Source: Flavobacteriaceae bacterium UBA1903 (GTDB taxonomy: Bacteria; Bacteroidota; Bacteroidia; Flavobacteriales; Flavobacteriaceae). From it: a stretch of 64,000 bases of DNA. Shown piece after piece: positions 8,528-17,487 of this stretch. Position 1 is the stretch's first letter. The number at the start of each line of letters is the position of its first letter. The DNA lies in assembly GCA_002337605.1 (NCBI GenBank), contig DDGL01000008.1, positions 62,001-126,000 on the forward strand. Direction: 5' to 3'. The translations under genes and the position numbers were made by a program. The notes beneath the pieces are model-generated. The model saw only the letters and a program-made list of their open reading frames with translations. It made no database searches and was not told the DNA's origin.

Positions 8528-10384
8528 TTAGTTAACAATAATCTTCTCACTTAATTTGGTCTTGGCATTTCCTATAGAAACAATATACACTCCAGAAGCT
8601 GCATCGGAAAGGTTGAGCGTTGCGCTATATTGGTTATGTCCTCCCTTTTCAACTTGCTCATAACGAATTCGCTTTCCTGTGACATCGTATACCGAAAGCC
8701 TTAAAATATCGCTTGTTGTTTCTGTAGTAAGTACTACATTAAAAATTTTCTGATCGGTTGAAGAAATGATTAAGTCTGAGGCAGTTGTATCTAGCTCGTC
8801 TACCGAAAGAATAATATCGTCTATTGTGAAGGATGATATTCTATTTTTTCTTGGCTGCCCTGAATATTCAGCAGTATACCAAAACGTTAGATCGTCGCTA
8901 GGATCTCTTACCAGCTGGGCATAATCTCCATATCGTGAATTTGAATTAACCGAAGTTACCCCTTCCACAATAAGTCCTGGCCCCAAGGTCATAACTCCTA
9001 GATCGTCCCCATCTTTACGCCCCGTAAAATAAAGTGACGGATGGGTTGTAGCACCTGTTTTTATATATCCCATTGCAATATTACCTAATTGATCCATCGC
9101 AATACCGCCCATAAAAACACTTTCACCATCCTGTTGGTCCACAAAGGTTCCTTCCTGAAACAGGGTCCAGTCTCCCGCACCAACTTTTCTGAGCTCTCCC
9201 CAACGCAATCCCGAAATTTTAGAATTGTTAACAGGCTCTACTACAAAATTATATACTATAGATTGGTGTGTCCCAAAATCGTACCGATGTGTCTGGAAGT
9301 TTAGCACTTGTACCAACGCATCTATACGCTGGGTAGTTCCTGGTTGTTCCAGATTTGCAAAAGCATCACCACCGGTTCCGGCAATAAACGAGTCGAAAGC
9401 ACCCAGACTTATTTCTAAGGGAGCCGAAACACTTGCGCCACCAGGATTAGACCAGTCTACTGTAAAGTCCCAGACTTTCATATGGTCGTTACTTACTCCT
9501 GACCATGCATTGTCCTGAAACCAAAGAATAGGCACGGGTCCCGATGCAATTCCTGCGCCTTCCGAATGTGCTGGTTGTGGTGCGTTAAAGATTGTTCCGC
9601 TGCTGTAGGAAGGCAACGAAAGACTTACCATTTCGGCACTAGCATCGCCTGTAATCATTTTTTCACGGTTCAGTGCATACATTCTTCCGGTAGGTGAAAA
9701 ATTACCAGTGATTACATAACTATTTCCGTAAATACCGAAATGTGGATAATCTATACTACCGTTCGGGTTAAACGAAAACACATTGTAAGAACCCGTTGGA
9801 TCGGGTGTGGTAGAAATAGCGACCAAAAATCTACTTCCTGAGGGACTAAAAGGATCTTTAAATTGACTGATCAAAAACCGGTCTGCTTCTCTATCGTATA
9901 GAACAATAGGGTCTCCATTTCCTGTACCCAATGGGTCGTTAATACTCTTTGGAAAACCTGAAGCTATGTTTCCGGATTTATCAAAAACGCCCCATACCGA
10001 ATTTGTCATTTCAACAATATGGTTAGGCCCCACTGCTCCAGAGGGATCTGGTGGTGAAACATTGGAAACCACCCCGTCGAAACTTACCTGTGGCGGATTC
10101 GCATTTCTGGTAAATCCTGCTTCTTGAATTAAGGGGTCTACATTTGTAGGGCTCTCCCCAGCCTGGTTTAAATAATCGGCTTTCTTTTTTCGTTTTGTGC
10201 TTAACATTCCTCCACGCTGGAATTCCTTGTCTGGAATCGTAGACGGATCAATCTCGGGATAGTAAGACATCACCTCTGTTGTGTAAAAATCTACTGCTGT
10301 AGCTACCTGCACTTCTTGTTGTGCAAATACAGTAGTTCCAAGTGCAAAAAAAGAAGCAAAAAGGATGTATTTAGTTAGTTTCAT
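8528..10384 (-). CDS. T9SS-secreted propeller-like protein with type A sorting domain
   Basis: This 618-residue protein has a signal peptide ending near TVFAQ (residues 18-22). Its large central domain contains PPDPSGAVGPNHIV, GVFDKSGN, DREADRFLIS and SRYGDYAQLVRDP. Those motifs match the first half of the 4892-7831 product in order and spacing, so the two are paralogues. It lacks the CARDB and GEVED modules and goes straight to a T9SS type A sorting domain (LSVYDVTGKRIR, then ASGVYIVSIGNAKTKLSEK, ending IIVN). It is probably a surface-attached or released protein. No catalytic motif is recognised. Confidence 0.85.
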   Translation of the reverse strand: MKLTKYILFASFFALGTTVFAQQEVQVATAVDFYTTEVMSYYPEIDPSTIPDKEFQRGGMLSTKRKKKADYLNQAGESPTNVDPLIQEAGFTRNANPPQVSFDGVVSNVSPPDPSGAVGPNHIVEMTNSVWGVFDKSGNIASGFPKSINDPLGTGNGDPIVLYDREADRFLISQFKDPFSPSGSRFLVAISTTPDPTGSYNVFSFNPNGSIDYPHFGIYGNSYVITGNFSPTGRMYALNREKMITGDASAEMVSLSLPSYSSGTIFNAPQPAHSEGAGIASGPVPILWFQDNAWSGVSNDHMKVWDFTVDWSNPGGASVSAPLEISLGAFDSFIAGTGGDAFANLEQPGTTQRIDALVQVLNFQTHRYDFGTHQSIVYNFVVEPVNNSKISGLRWGELRKVGAGDWTLFQEGTFVDQQDGESVFMGGIAMDQLGNIAMGYIKTGATTHPSLYFTGRKDGDDLGVMTLGPGLIVEGVTSVNSNSRYGDYAQLVRDPSDDLTFWYTAEYSGQPRKNRISSFTIDDIILSVDELDTTASDLIISSTDQKIFNVVLTTETTSDILRLSVYDVTGKRIRYEQVEKGGHNQYSATLNLSDAASGVYIVSIGNAKTKLSEKIIVN

Positions 10385-10466
10385 AATGTATACATTTAAT
10401 AGGTTAGCCCTTTTCAGGTTGCTAAAAATACTAAAATTGCTTCTCTTAATGATGATAGGGTTCAGT

Positions 10467-11996
10467 TTATAGCCAATTTTTATAAGAAATTGTATTCTGA
10501 AGTTTTGCTGATATGTCAGTAATGTGGATACGTTCCTGATCCATCGTATCCCTATCTCTAAGGGTTACTGTCTGGTCCTCTTTAGTCTGGTGGTCTACTG
10601 TGATACAAAAAGGTGTTCCAGCTGCATCCTGCCTTCTATAACGTCTTCCTACTGCATCCTTTTCATCGTACACTACATTATAATCCCATTTCAGATCATC
10701 AATTATTTCCTGAGCTATCTCCTGCAACCCATCTTTTTTCACCAAGGGCAATACAGCTGCTTTTACAGGTGCCAGTATGGAAGGTAATTTAAGAACTGTT
10801 CTTACGCTTCCATCCTCCAGTGTTTCATCCAGCAAGGAATTACTTAATACAGCCAGGAACATTCTATCTAACCCAATAGAGGTTTCTACCACATACGGCG
10901 TATAATTCTTACCTAATTCCGGATCGAAAAACTGCAGTTTCTTTCCACTGTGCTCTTCATGGGCTTTTAAATCGAAATCTGTTCTGGAGTGAATTCCCTC
11001 CAGTTCTTTAAATCCGAAAGGGAAGTCAAATTCAATATCTGCCGCGGCATTGGCATAATGCGCTAGTTTTTCGTGATCGTGAAAACGGTAGTTCTCTTTC
11101 CCCATTCCTAAGGAAAGGTGCCAGTTAAGGCGAGTTTCTTTCCAGTACTCGTACCATTTCATCTCTTCGCCCGGACGTACAAAGAATTGCATTTCCATTT
11201 GTTCAAACTCACGCATTCTAAAAATAAACTGTCTTGCAACGATTTCGTTTCTAAATGCTTTCCCGGTTTGTGCAATACCAAATGGAATTTTCATCCTACC
11301 TGTTTTTTGCACATTTAAAAAGTTTACGAAGATACCTTGTGCTGTTTCCGGACGCAGGTATAAATCTGTAGCACTTTCGGCAGAGGCACCTAGTTTAGTC
11401 CCGAACATGAGGTTAAACTGCTTCACATCTGTCCAGTTTCTTGAACCCGTTTCAGGATCGGCAATTTCTAATTCTTCTATGAGTGCTTTTACATCGGCAA
11501 GGTCTTCAGCATCTAAAGAAGTTGCCATCCTACTCAGAATTTCCTTTTGTTGTTCGCGGTATCTAACCACTCTTGGATGGGTTGCAACAAATTGATCTTC
11601 GTCAAAAGCATCACCGAAACGCTTTTTAGCTTTCGTAATTTCCTTTTGTGCTTTTTGCTCTAGTTTTTCGCAGTAGTCTTCCAATAAAACATCTGCTCTA
11701 TATCTTTTTTTGGAATCTTTATTATCTATAAGAGGGTCGGTAAACGCATCGACGTGACCCGAAGCTTTCCAGGTAGTTGGATGCATTAGTATTGAAGCAT
11801 CTATTCCTACGATATTCTGGTGCATATACACCATACTTCGCCACCAGTATTCGCGAATATTATTTTTTAGCTCTACCCCATTCTGGGCGTAATCATAAAC
11901 AGCACTTAAACCGTCGTAAATTTCACTGGAGCTAAATACGTAGCCGTACTCCTTTGCGTGCGACACTACTTTCTTAAATTGATCTTCGTTTGCCAT
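10467..11996 (-). CDS. glyS: glycyl-tRNA synthetase (single-chain alpha2 type)
   Basis: The enzyme charges tRNA-Gly with glycine. From the ATG at 11996 the product is 509 residues, normal for the eukaryote-like single-chain GlyRS of Bacteroidota. Class II motifs are visible: FRNEI followed by FRMREFEQMEMQFF (motif 2 region), LYLRPETAQGIFVNF and the motif 3 region GLDRMFLAVL. The C-terminal anticodon-binding domain begins near LAPVKAAVLPL. An in-frame start at 12068 would add 24 residues, but it falls inside the terminator hairpin of the upstream gene, and MANEDQFKKVVSHAKEYG is the usual beginning in relatives. I therefore chose 11996. Confidence 0.95.
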   Translation of the reverse strand: MANEDQFKKVVSHAKEYGYVFSSSEIYDGLSAVYDYAQNGVELKNNIREYWWRSMVYMHQNIVGIDASILMHPTTWKASGHVDAFTDPLIDNKDSKKRYRADVLLEDYCEKLEQKAQKEITKAKKRFGDAFDEDQFVATHPRVVRYREQQKEILSRMATSLDAEDLADVKALIEELEIADPETGSRNWTDVKQFNLMFGTKLGASAESATDLYLRPETAQGIFVNFLNVQKTGRMKIPFGIAQTGKAFRNEIVARQFIFRMREFEQMEMQFFVRPGEEMKWYEYWKETRLNWHLSLGMGKENYRFHDHEKLAHYANAAADIEFDFPFGFKELEGIHSRTDFDLKAHEEHSGKKLQFFDPELGKNYTPYVVETSIGLDRMFLAVLSNSLLDETLEDGSVRTVLKLPSILAPVKAAVLPLVKKDGLQEIAQEIIDDLKWDYNVVYDEKDAVGRRYRRQDAAGTPFCITVDHQTKEDQTVTLRDRDTMDQERIHITDISAKLQNTISYKNWL

Positions 11997-12056
11997 GTCG
12001 CAAAAATAGGAAAAAGCCTTTTTACAATGTAATTCGGTGCTTACTTTTTGAAAATA

Positions 12057-12086
12057 AAAAAACCGCACATTGCTGTGCGGTTTTTT
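12057..12086 (-). terminator. hairpin terminator of the coiled-coil membrane protein gene
   Basis: Stem CCGCACA/TGTGCGG with a TTGC loop is flanked by runs of A and T. It lies between the stop of the 12104-12985 gene and glyS, both on the minus strand. It also argues against the longer glyS start. Confidence 0.8.
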
Positions 12087-12103
12087 AAAACTGATTTCCT
12101 GTA

Positions 12104-12985
12104 TTACCTGAGCTCCATAGTGGTTGTCGCTATTTGTCTACCTCCATCATATACATTTATAATATACCTTCCCTCAATTAAATCTTCTTCCCTGGCATCT
12201 ACCATAGCGCAAACATCAAGTTCTTCGTTTTCATAAAATACATTTACTGAGGTACTGTAGTTAAGCACACCATTTTCGTAGTTGTGAATTCCTTTTTCTC
12301 CCAATACGTTGTTCTTTGGATTTATAACCTGTACAAAGAAGGTTCTATCACCCGCTTCTGCCACAGCGTTTGGCGCTAACTGAAAACACGCTCTTACCTT
12401 ATCGGCACGACTACTGCGTCTTGTATCTACAACTTTTCCGCTGTTTCTAACAATTACCGCTTCCCCGCGTAAATCTGTTGCTTTTACAATGGCAGCTCTT
12501 TTTACTGTTTCTGAAAGGGCTTCGTTCTCCATGTTCACAGAATCCACCACCTTAATGGTTTCATTTAAAACAGAACTGGTACTATCTCTTTCTACAACCA
12601 ATCTATTATTAGCTGCAATCAGGCTATCGGCTTTTCTGAACAAGGCTTTCCGCTCGCTCTTCAACCTACCTACTTCAACCTTATAACGTTGAATCAGGGC
12701 TACATTGGCTTCAGAATCTTTTACGGAGTCTAATAAGATTTCTATACGCTCTCTCGCCGCCAGCAGGTCATTGTCTTTTAATTCATTATCTTCAATGACC
12801 TCATCGTAGTTTGCGATAAGTTCTTCCAATTCGGTTTCAATTTCAATTTTTTGTTGCTCTAGGTTTGATACTGTATCTTTACTATCGTTGTAGAGTATAA
12901 CAGTATAAACGGCAAGTCCTATCAACAAAACGGACAGGACGCCTACCAAGACTTTAAATTTCGAACTATTCGTTTCTGTACTCAT
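12104..12985 (-). CDS. membrane-anchored coiled-coil protein, function unknown
   Basis: The 293-residue product has a short cytoplasmic tail and one transmembrane helix (residues 11-29, VLVGVLSVLLIGLAVYTVI). A long heptad-rich coiled coil follows (about 32-165), then a C-terminal beta-rich domain (about 170-293) ending in RQIATTTMELR. Relatives in flavobacteria are sometimes labelled as ParA-like partition proteins, but no Walker motif exists here, so that label is unsupported. The topology suggests an inner-membrane anchor with a periplasmic coiled coil. The gene has its own terminator. Confidence 0.7.
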   Translation of the reverse strand: MSTETNSSKFKVLVGVLSVLLIGLAVYTVILYNDSKDTVSNLEQQKIEIETELEELIANYDEVIEDNELKDNDLLAARERIEILLDSVKDSEANVALIQRYKVEVGRLKSERKALFRKADSLIAANNRLVVERDSTSSVLNETIKVVDSVNMENEALSETVKRAAIVKATDLRGEAVIVRNSGKVVDTRRSSRADKVRACFQLAPNAVAEAGDRTFFVQVINPKNNVLGEKGIHNYENGVLNYSTSVNVFYENEELDVCAMVDAREEDLIEGRYIINVYDGGRQIATTTMELR

Positions 12986-13067
12986 GGTATTTGGGTTTGT
13001 TTAATTGGCTAAAGTACAGAGGTAATTCCACACACATTGTTTACGAAATGGTAAAAATTCTTAAATT

Positions 13068-13730
13068 ATGTTAAATGTACTATTCCCAAAAGTATGTGGA
13101 GGCTGTGCTAATAAGCTACTGAAAGGGGAAAACATCTTATGTGCATCTTGTATACACTCGCTACCAATTGTAGGCCACCATTTGACCAATAGCCCTGCTA
13201 TGTCCGCCATTTTTTACGGAAGAGTCCCAATAGAACAAGCCACTGCTTTACTAAAGTTTAATAAAAAGGGAATTACTCAGGAACTATTGCACAACCTGAA
13301 ATACAGAGGGCGAGAAAACATTAGTGTGTTCTTTGGGAAGTGGCTTGGAACTGAAATAGCAGAAATTGAAAGTTATACAGCTATAGATTGTGTGGTTCCT
13401 GTACCTATCCACAAACTGAAGAAAAGAAAACGAGGGTACAACCAGGTAACAGGTTTTGGGATGGAGATTGCTGCAGCCCTTCAAAAACCAATGGTAGAAG
13501 ACGTACTGCTTAAAACCAATAAAACCAGATCCCAGGTCTTTAAGCAACGCTTTACACGTTTTGAAAACCCGGAAGTTTTTAGCATACACAATACAGAAAA
13601 AATTAAAGGGAAGCATGTTTTACTAGTGGACGACATTGTAACTACCGGGGCAACCCTGGAAAACTGTGCCAATCAATTATTAACGGGCGGTGCCTCCAAG
13701 ATTAGCTTAGCAACCATTGCAATTGCATAG
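13068..13730 (+). CDS. comF: ComF-family phosphoribosyltransferase-like protein
   Basis: This 220-residue protein starts with a zinc-binding four-cysteine knuckle (Cys10, Cys13, Cys25, Cys28). It continues into a type I phosphoribosyltransferase fold with the PRPP loop VLLVDDIVTTGAT near residues 183-196 and the family signature KRKRGYNQV. ComF proteins are needed for DNA uptake in several bacteria, where they act on the cytoplasmic side. Whether this organism is competent is unknown. The gene is 82 bases from the divergent coiled-coil gene. Confidence 0.88.
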   Translation: MLNVLFPKVCGGCANKLLKGENILCASCIHSLPIVGHHLTNSPAMSAIFYGRVPIEQATALLKFNKKGITQELLHNLKYRGRENISVFFGKWLGTEIAEIESYTAIDCVVPVPIHKLKKRKRGYNQVTGFGMEIAAALQKPMVEDVLLKTNKTRSQVFKQRFTRFENPEVFSIHNTEKIKGKHVLLVDDIVTTGATLENCANQLLTGGASKISLATIAIA

Positions 13731-13784
13731 ACAAACTTTTGTTAATCATAAAATACCCTGAAAAATCTTGCTATTTTTACCGTC

Positions 13785-15431
13785 TTGAAAAAGTTAATCG
13801 AAATACTACACCCTGTTAAACATAGACTGCTCTATATTCCTATTGGGGTCTTGTTTGCACTGTCTTTTGTAGATTGCGCTAAACGTGGAAGTCCTTCAGG
13901 AGGATCAAAAGATACCCTCGCCCCCGTTATTGTTAAAAGCACTCCGGAAAACTACTCCACTAACTTTGAAGGCAACGAAATACGTATCTATTTTGATGAA
14001 TACATAAAACTGGTAGACGTTCAAAAAAATCTGATTGTTTCTCCTCCGTTGGAATACCAACCTGTAATTACGCCCTTAAACACCTCGAAACAACTTCGGA
14101 TAAAAATTTTGGATACCTTACGGGAAAACACCACCTATTCCTTCAATTTTGGAACCAGCATTGTAGACAATAATGAAGGAATTGAGTTTCCTTACTTTAA
14201 ATATGTGTTTTCTACGGGAAGTTATATAGATAGTCTTCAACTCAATGGAACTATTAAAGATGCGCTCCTTCCCAAAGTCGAAAGTCCCGCAAGTATTTTG
14301 CTGTATGAATTGAACGAGACATTTACAGACTCTGTTATTTTCAACAAAAAGCCTATGTACATTACTACAACCAGGGATAGTACAGGCAATTTCCAGCTTA
14401 CCAATTTAAAAGCCGGCAAGTACATATTGGTTGGACTGAAAGAAACTAATAACGATTACATCTTTCAGCCAAAACTTGATAAAATCGCTTTTTCACAGGA
14501 TACCATTACGCTTCCTACGGACAGTACATACACCCTCACACTGTTCAAGGAAACGTTAGACTACACTATGACCCGACCAGCCCACGTGAGTAAAAATGAA
14601 ATTATTTTTGGCTATGAAGGCACGATAGATAGTTTAGTTTTAGAGACAATTTCAACAGTCCCTGAAGGTTTTGAGTCTGTTACCTATCGTGATGCTGAGA
14701 AAGACACCTTACATTATTGGCATAAACCAGCTTTTGACAGTGAAGCAACAGACTCTTTGTTGTTTCTCGCAAAAAACAGAGGGGCTATAGACACGTTAAA
14801 CGTACGAATAAAAAGCTTGTTTGCAGATTCGCTTAAAGTAAGCATTGTTAAAGGAGGAACACTCACGCCAAGAGACACCTTTCAGCTTCAGTTTAACACG
14901 CCTCTGATTGTTATAGATGAAACCCGTATCTCTGTTTTAAATAAAGACTCTCTAGCGGTTCCTGTAGCGGCTCAAAGAGAAACACTTTACAACAGAGCTC
15001 AGATCATGTTCGAAAAACAACCGGATCAGCGCTACAACATTACTGCGCTTCCCGGTGCATTTACCGATTTTTTTGAAGCAACCAACGATACTTTAAAGTA
15101 CTCGATAAAAACAAAATCTGAAGACGATTATGGCGACATTACCCTGCCACTGGACAATGCAACCCCTTATCCCTTGCTGGTTGAGTTGGTAGATTCAAAA
15201 TTTAAATTAGTACAATCGAAACTGTTGGTAGATAAAAAATCCGTTTCGTTTCAATATATAGAACCTGGCGTATATTCTATTCGAATAAGCATAGACGAAA
15301 ACAGAAATGGCGTATGGGACACAGGAAGTTTCTTATCAAAAAAGCAACCTGAACGGGTTATATATTACCCCCAGACTCTGGAGGTTAATGCCAACTGGAG
15401 TTTACAGCAAGGTCTTTTTAAAGTAGAGTAA
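13785..15431 (+). CDS. Ig-like (Big_5/SbsA type) lipoprotein
   Basis: The 548-residue product begins at a TTG codon; there is no suitable ATG nearby. The N-terminal segment ends in a relaxed lipobox, SFVDC, followed by KRGSPSGGSKD, the typical start of this flavobacterial lipoprotein family. A bacterial Ig-like domain follows at about residues 45-145 (PVIVKSTPENYSTNF, FDEYIKL). The middle part is beta-rich repeats, and near the C-terminus there is DENRNGVWDTG, a calcium-loop-like motif. It is probably anchored in the outer membrane. Its 3' end overlaps the convergent omega-amidase gene by 14 bases. Confidence 0.8.
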   Translation: MKKLIEILHPVKHRLLYIPIGVLFALSFVDCAKRGSPSGGSKDTLAPVIVKSTPENYSTNFEGNEIRIYFDEYIKLVDVQKNLIVSPPLEYQPVITPLNTSKQLRIKILDTLRENTTYSFNFGTSIVDNNEGIEFPYFKYVFSTGSYIDSLQLNGTIKDALLPKVESPASILLYELNETFTDSVIFNKKPMYITTTRDSTGNFQLTNLKAGKYILVGLKETNNDYIFQPKLDKIAFSQDTITLPTDSTYTLTLFKETLDYTMTRPAHVSKNEIIFGYEGTIDSLVLETISTVPEGFESVTYRDAEKDTLHYWHKPAFDSEATDSLLFLAKNRGAIDTLNVRIKSLFADSLKVSIVKGGTLTPRDTFQLQFNTPLIVIDETRISVLNKDSLAVPVAAQRETLYNRAQIMFEKQPDQRYNITALPGAFTDFFEATNDTLKYSIKTKSEDDYGDITLPLDNATPYPLLVELVDSKFKLVQSKLLVDKKSVSFQYIEPGVYSIRISIDENRNGVWDTGSFLSKKQPERVIYYPQTLEVNANWSLQQGLFKVE

Positions 15432-16200
15432 ACGTATCCCTGTCGTTTAAAAACTGAAGGTGTTTTCGGTTACTTTCTATGTGCTCTTTGGTAAGGGTGA
15501 TGGTTTCCACAAATTCCGTTTCAAAATCCAGGGTTGAAATTTGCTTACCTAAGACATCGTAGGCGGCGCTATGACCACTATAGTTGTGCCCATTTCCATC
15601 CAGTCCTATACGATTTACACCCACGCAATAACTCATATTTTCAATGGCACGCGCTTTTAAAAGTGCATCCCAGGCCGAAACACGTTTTTCGGGCCAATTG
15701 GCTACATACAAAAGTAAATCGTAGTCTTCCGTATTCCGTGCCCAGACCGGGAAACGTAAATCGTAACAAATAAGCGGACAAATACGCCAGCCTTTGTAGG
15801 TAACTATTATTCTGTTCTGCCCGGCCTTATAGGTCTTGTGCTCGCCTGCCAGCGTGAAGGTGTGTTTTTTATTATACGTTTTAACAGTTCCATTGGCAGT
15901 TACAAAGTAGAGCCTGTTATAAAACAAGTCGTTATCCTTTACGATAATACTCCCTGTAAGGGCGCAGTTTTTTTCTTTTGCAAGTTGTTTTAGCCATACT
16001 AATGTAGTACCGTCTTTGCCTTCAGCATTGGATTCGGCATTCATAGTGAAGCCCGTAGTGAACATTTCGGGTAAGAGTATAAGGTCTGTTTGGTCTTTAA
16101 TTGCCCTTATCTTTTCCTCAAACATTGTTCTATTTGCCTTGGGGTTTTCCCAATGTAAATGTGTTTGTAGTATCGTTATGTTCAGGTTTTGTTTTTCCAA
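15418..16200 (-). CDS. omega-amidase (nitrilase superfamily, YafV type)
   Basis: The 260-residue product carries the nitrilase Glu-Lys-Cys triad: Glu45 in LLPEMFTTGF, Lys111 or Lys112 before HTFTLAGEH, and Cys145 in LICYDLRFP. Enzymes of this subgroup hydrolyse alpha-ketoglutaramate and ketosuccinamate, products of glutamine and methionine transamination. This fits the methionine aminotransferase encoded at 19849-20988, though the two genes are not adjacent. The start is TTG at 16200, and the fold begins at once (NITILQTHLHW). It is cytoplasmic. Confidence 0.9.
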   Translation of the reverse strand: MEKQNLNITILQTHLHWENPKANRTMFEEKIRAIKDQTDLILLPEMFTTGFTMNAESNAEGKDGTTLVWLKQLAKEKNCALTGSIIVKDNDLFYNRLYFVTANGTVKTYNKKHTFTLAGEHKTYKAGQNRIIVTYKGWRICPLICYDLRFPVWARNTEDYDLLLYVANWPEKRVSAWDALLKARAIENMSYCVGVNRIGLDGNGHNYSGHSAAYDVLGKQISTLDFETEFVETITLTKEHIESNRKHLQFLNDRDTFTLL

Positions 16201-16230
16201 GTGAGTTGTTTTAATTCTTTAATATAGTTT

Positions 16231-16758
16231 TTAAAAACTAAATTCCAATACAACTATTCTTTTGTGAAAATAATTATTGAAATCAGGGTCCATAGACAAA
16301 ATACCATTGACAAAAAATTCATTGCTAATAATTCCAGCTGCAGCACGAGTATCCCAATATTTTTTAAGTAAAGAATCAGAATCTTTTACAGCAGAAAGCG
16401 CTTGCATATATTTTCCAGTACCGTTAACTTCTAGTCCTCTTCTTGAATCTTTAACATAAATCTCATTCCTCAAACCACTTTGGTTGAACAGAGTATTGGT
16501 TGCTTCTTTTTGAAATTTAAATTTTTCCCAATCCGTTGTAGATTCAGAAATCATATCGGTTAAATAGTTCCTGTATTGCTTTTCTATTGGCAATTCTGGA
16601 TACATGTAGTTTAAATTAATTTCAAAATCTGAGACGAGTAAATTCAACGCTTGCGTTTCGTTTTCACCCAGTATAGTTTCGAATTTTGCTATTTCCTTAT
16701 CGGCTTTACTTAAAGTACAACTAAATAGAAAAAAGAAAATTAGAATGTACTTCCACAT
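16231..16758 (-). CDS. small lipoprotein, function unknown
   Basis: The 175-residue product has a short hydrophobic leader with lipobox FFLFSC (Cys14), then a mostly helical, charged body with no motif I recognise. It sits 30 bases upstream of the omega-amidase gene on the same strand, so co-transcription is possible. Confidence 0.65.
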   Translation of the reverse strand: MWKYILIFFFLFSCTLSKADKEIAKFETILGENETQALNLLVSDFEINLNYMYPELPIEKQYRNYLTDMISESTTDWEKFKFQKEATNTLFNQSGLRNEIYVKDSRRGLEVNGTGKYMQALSAVKDSDSLLKKYWDTRAAAGIISNEFFVNGILSMDPDFNNYFHKRIVVLEFSF

Positions 16759-16826
16759 AAAATTAATCTTTACAAAGTTTGCTTACTCGGGTGCGATTTC
16801 TCCTATCCTCTAAACGGCTGATCTTA

Positions 16827-16854
16827 TCACCTCGACCAAAGGAGAGGTCACACA
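16827..16854. repeat. dispersed intergenic repeat, short copy
   Basis: TCACCTCGA is followed by AGGAGAGGTCACACA in the gap between the small lipoprotein and the ankyrin gene. The same two blocks recur at 33943-33994 around a longer centre, so this looks like an internally deleted copy. Confidence 0.55.
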
Positions 16855-16924
16855 TCATGCTATGTAAAATGTGGTTATTAAATTCATTCATTTTGGACTC
16901 CTCCTCTTGCCTCGTTTGGAATGA

Positions 16925-17395
16925 CTATTTTTCCAACAATTCAATCACCTCGGTAGCCCCTTGCATTTTTGCGTGGTCTAGCGCACTATTCCCACGATCA
17001 TCTTTAACAGTGGTGTCTGCACCGTGTTCTAACAGCATTTTTATAATAGCAACTTGTTTAAATGTTGAAGCAAAGATCAACGCGGTAGCACCATTAAAAT
17101 TTGTAGTATTTACATCGGCTTTATGATTTAGGAGTAAGGCAGCAAGGCTGTCATATCCTTTAAAACAAACACCCATAAGTGCTGTATTTCCGCTGGCATC
17201 CTGCGCATTGATGTTTTGAGGATATTTAAGAATTTCCCTGGCTATTTCTTCGAAGCCATAATAGGTAGCTAATAGCAACGGGGTACTTCCACGGGCGTCT
17301 TTTTCGTTCACCCAGAACGGATTCTCTTTCAGCAAACGGCTTACTGTGCTTACTTCTTCGTTTCTTACAGCATTAAATAATTCTGAAATTTCCAT
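16925..17395 (-). CDS. ankyrin-repeat protein paired with KatG
   Basis: The 156-residue product consists of about four to five ankyrin repeats with the consensus turn elements GSTPLLLATYYG, GNTALMGVCFKG, GATALIFASTFK and GNSALDHAKMQG. It has no signal peptide, so it is cytoplasmic or membrane-associated. It lies 92 bases downstream of katG on the same strand. Ankyrin proteins encoded beside catalases (for example AnkB with KatB in Pseudomonas aeruginosa) are needed for full catalase activity, so a similar helper role is inferred here. Confidence 0.85.
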   Translation of the reverse strand: MEISELFNAVRNEEVSTVSRLLKENPFWVNEKDARGSTPLLLATYYGFEEIAREILKYPQNINAQDASGNTALMGVCFKGYDSLAALLLNHKADVNTTNFNGATALIFASTFKQVAIIKMLLEHGADTTVKDDRGNSALDHAKMQGATEVIELLEK

Positions 17396-17421
17396 ACGTT
17401 TTTAGGTTGTCATAAATATAA

Positions 17422-17452
17422 AACAAAGCAACATGTAATATGTCGCTTTGTT
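17422..17452. terminator. possible hairpin between katG and the ankyrin gene
   Basis: Arms AACAAAGC and GCTTTGTT plus inner ACAT/ATGT pairs form an imperfect stem in the katG-ankyrin gap. An AT-rich but not T-only tail follows. It may attenuate rather than stop read-through into the ankyrin gene. Confidence 0.4.
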
Positions 17453-17487
17453 ATAATTTTCAATATAATTCTAGTTCAGCTGAAAGC

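Noticed and set aside
11997..12068. Longer glyS start at 12068
   Set aside because: The extension overlaps a terminator hairpin and is not like the family N-terminus.
12104..12985. Partition protein ParA label for the coiled-coil membrane protein
   Set aside because: No Walker A or other ATPase motif is present; the protein is a helix anchor plus coiled coil.
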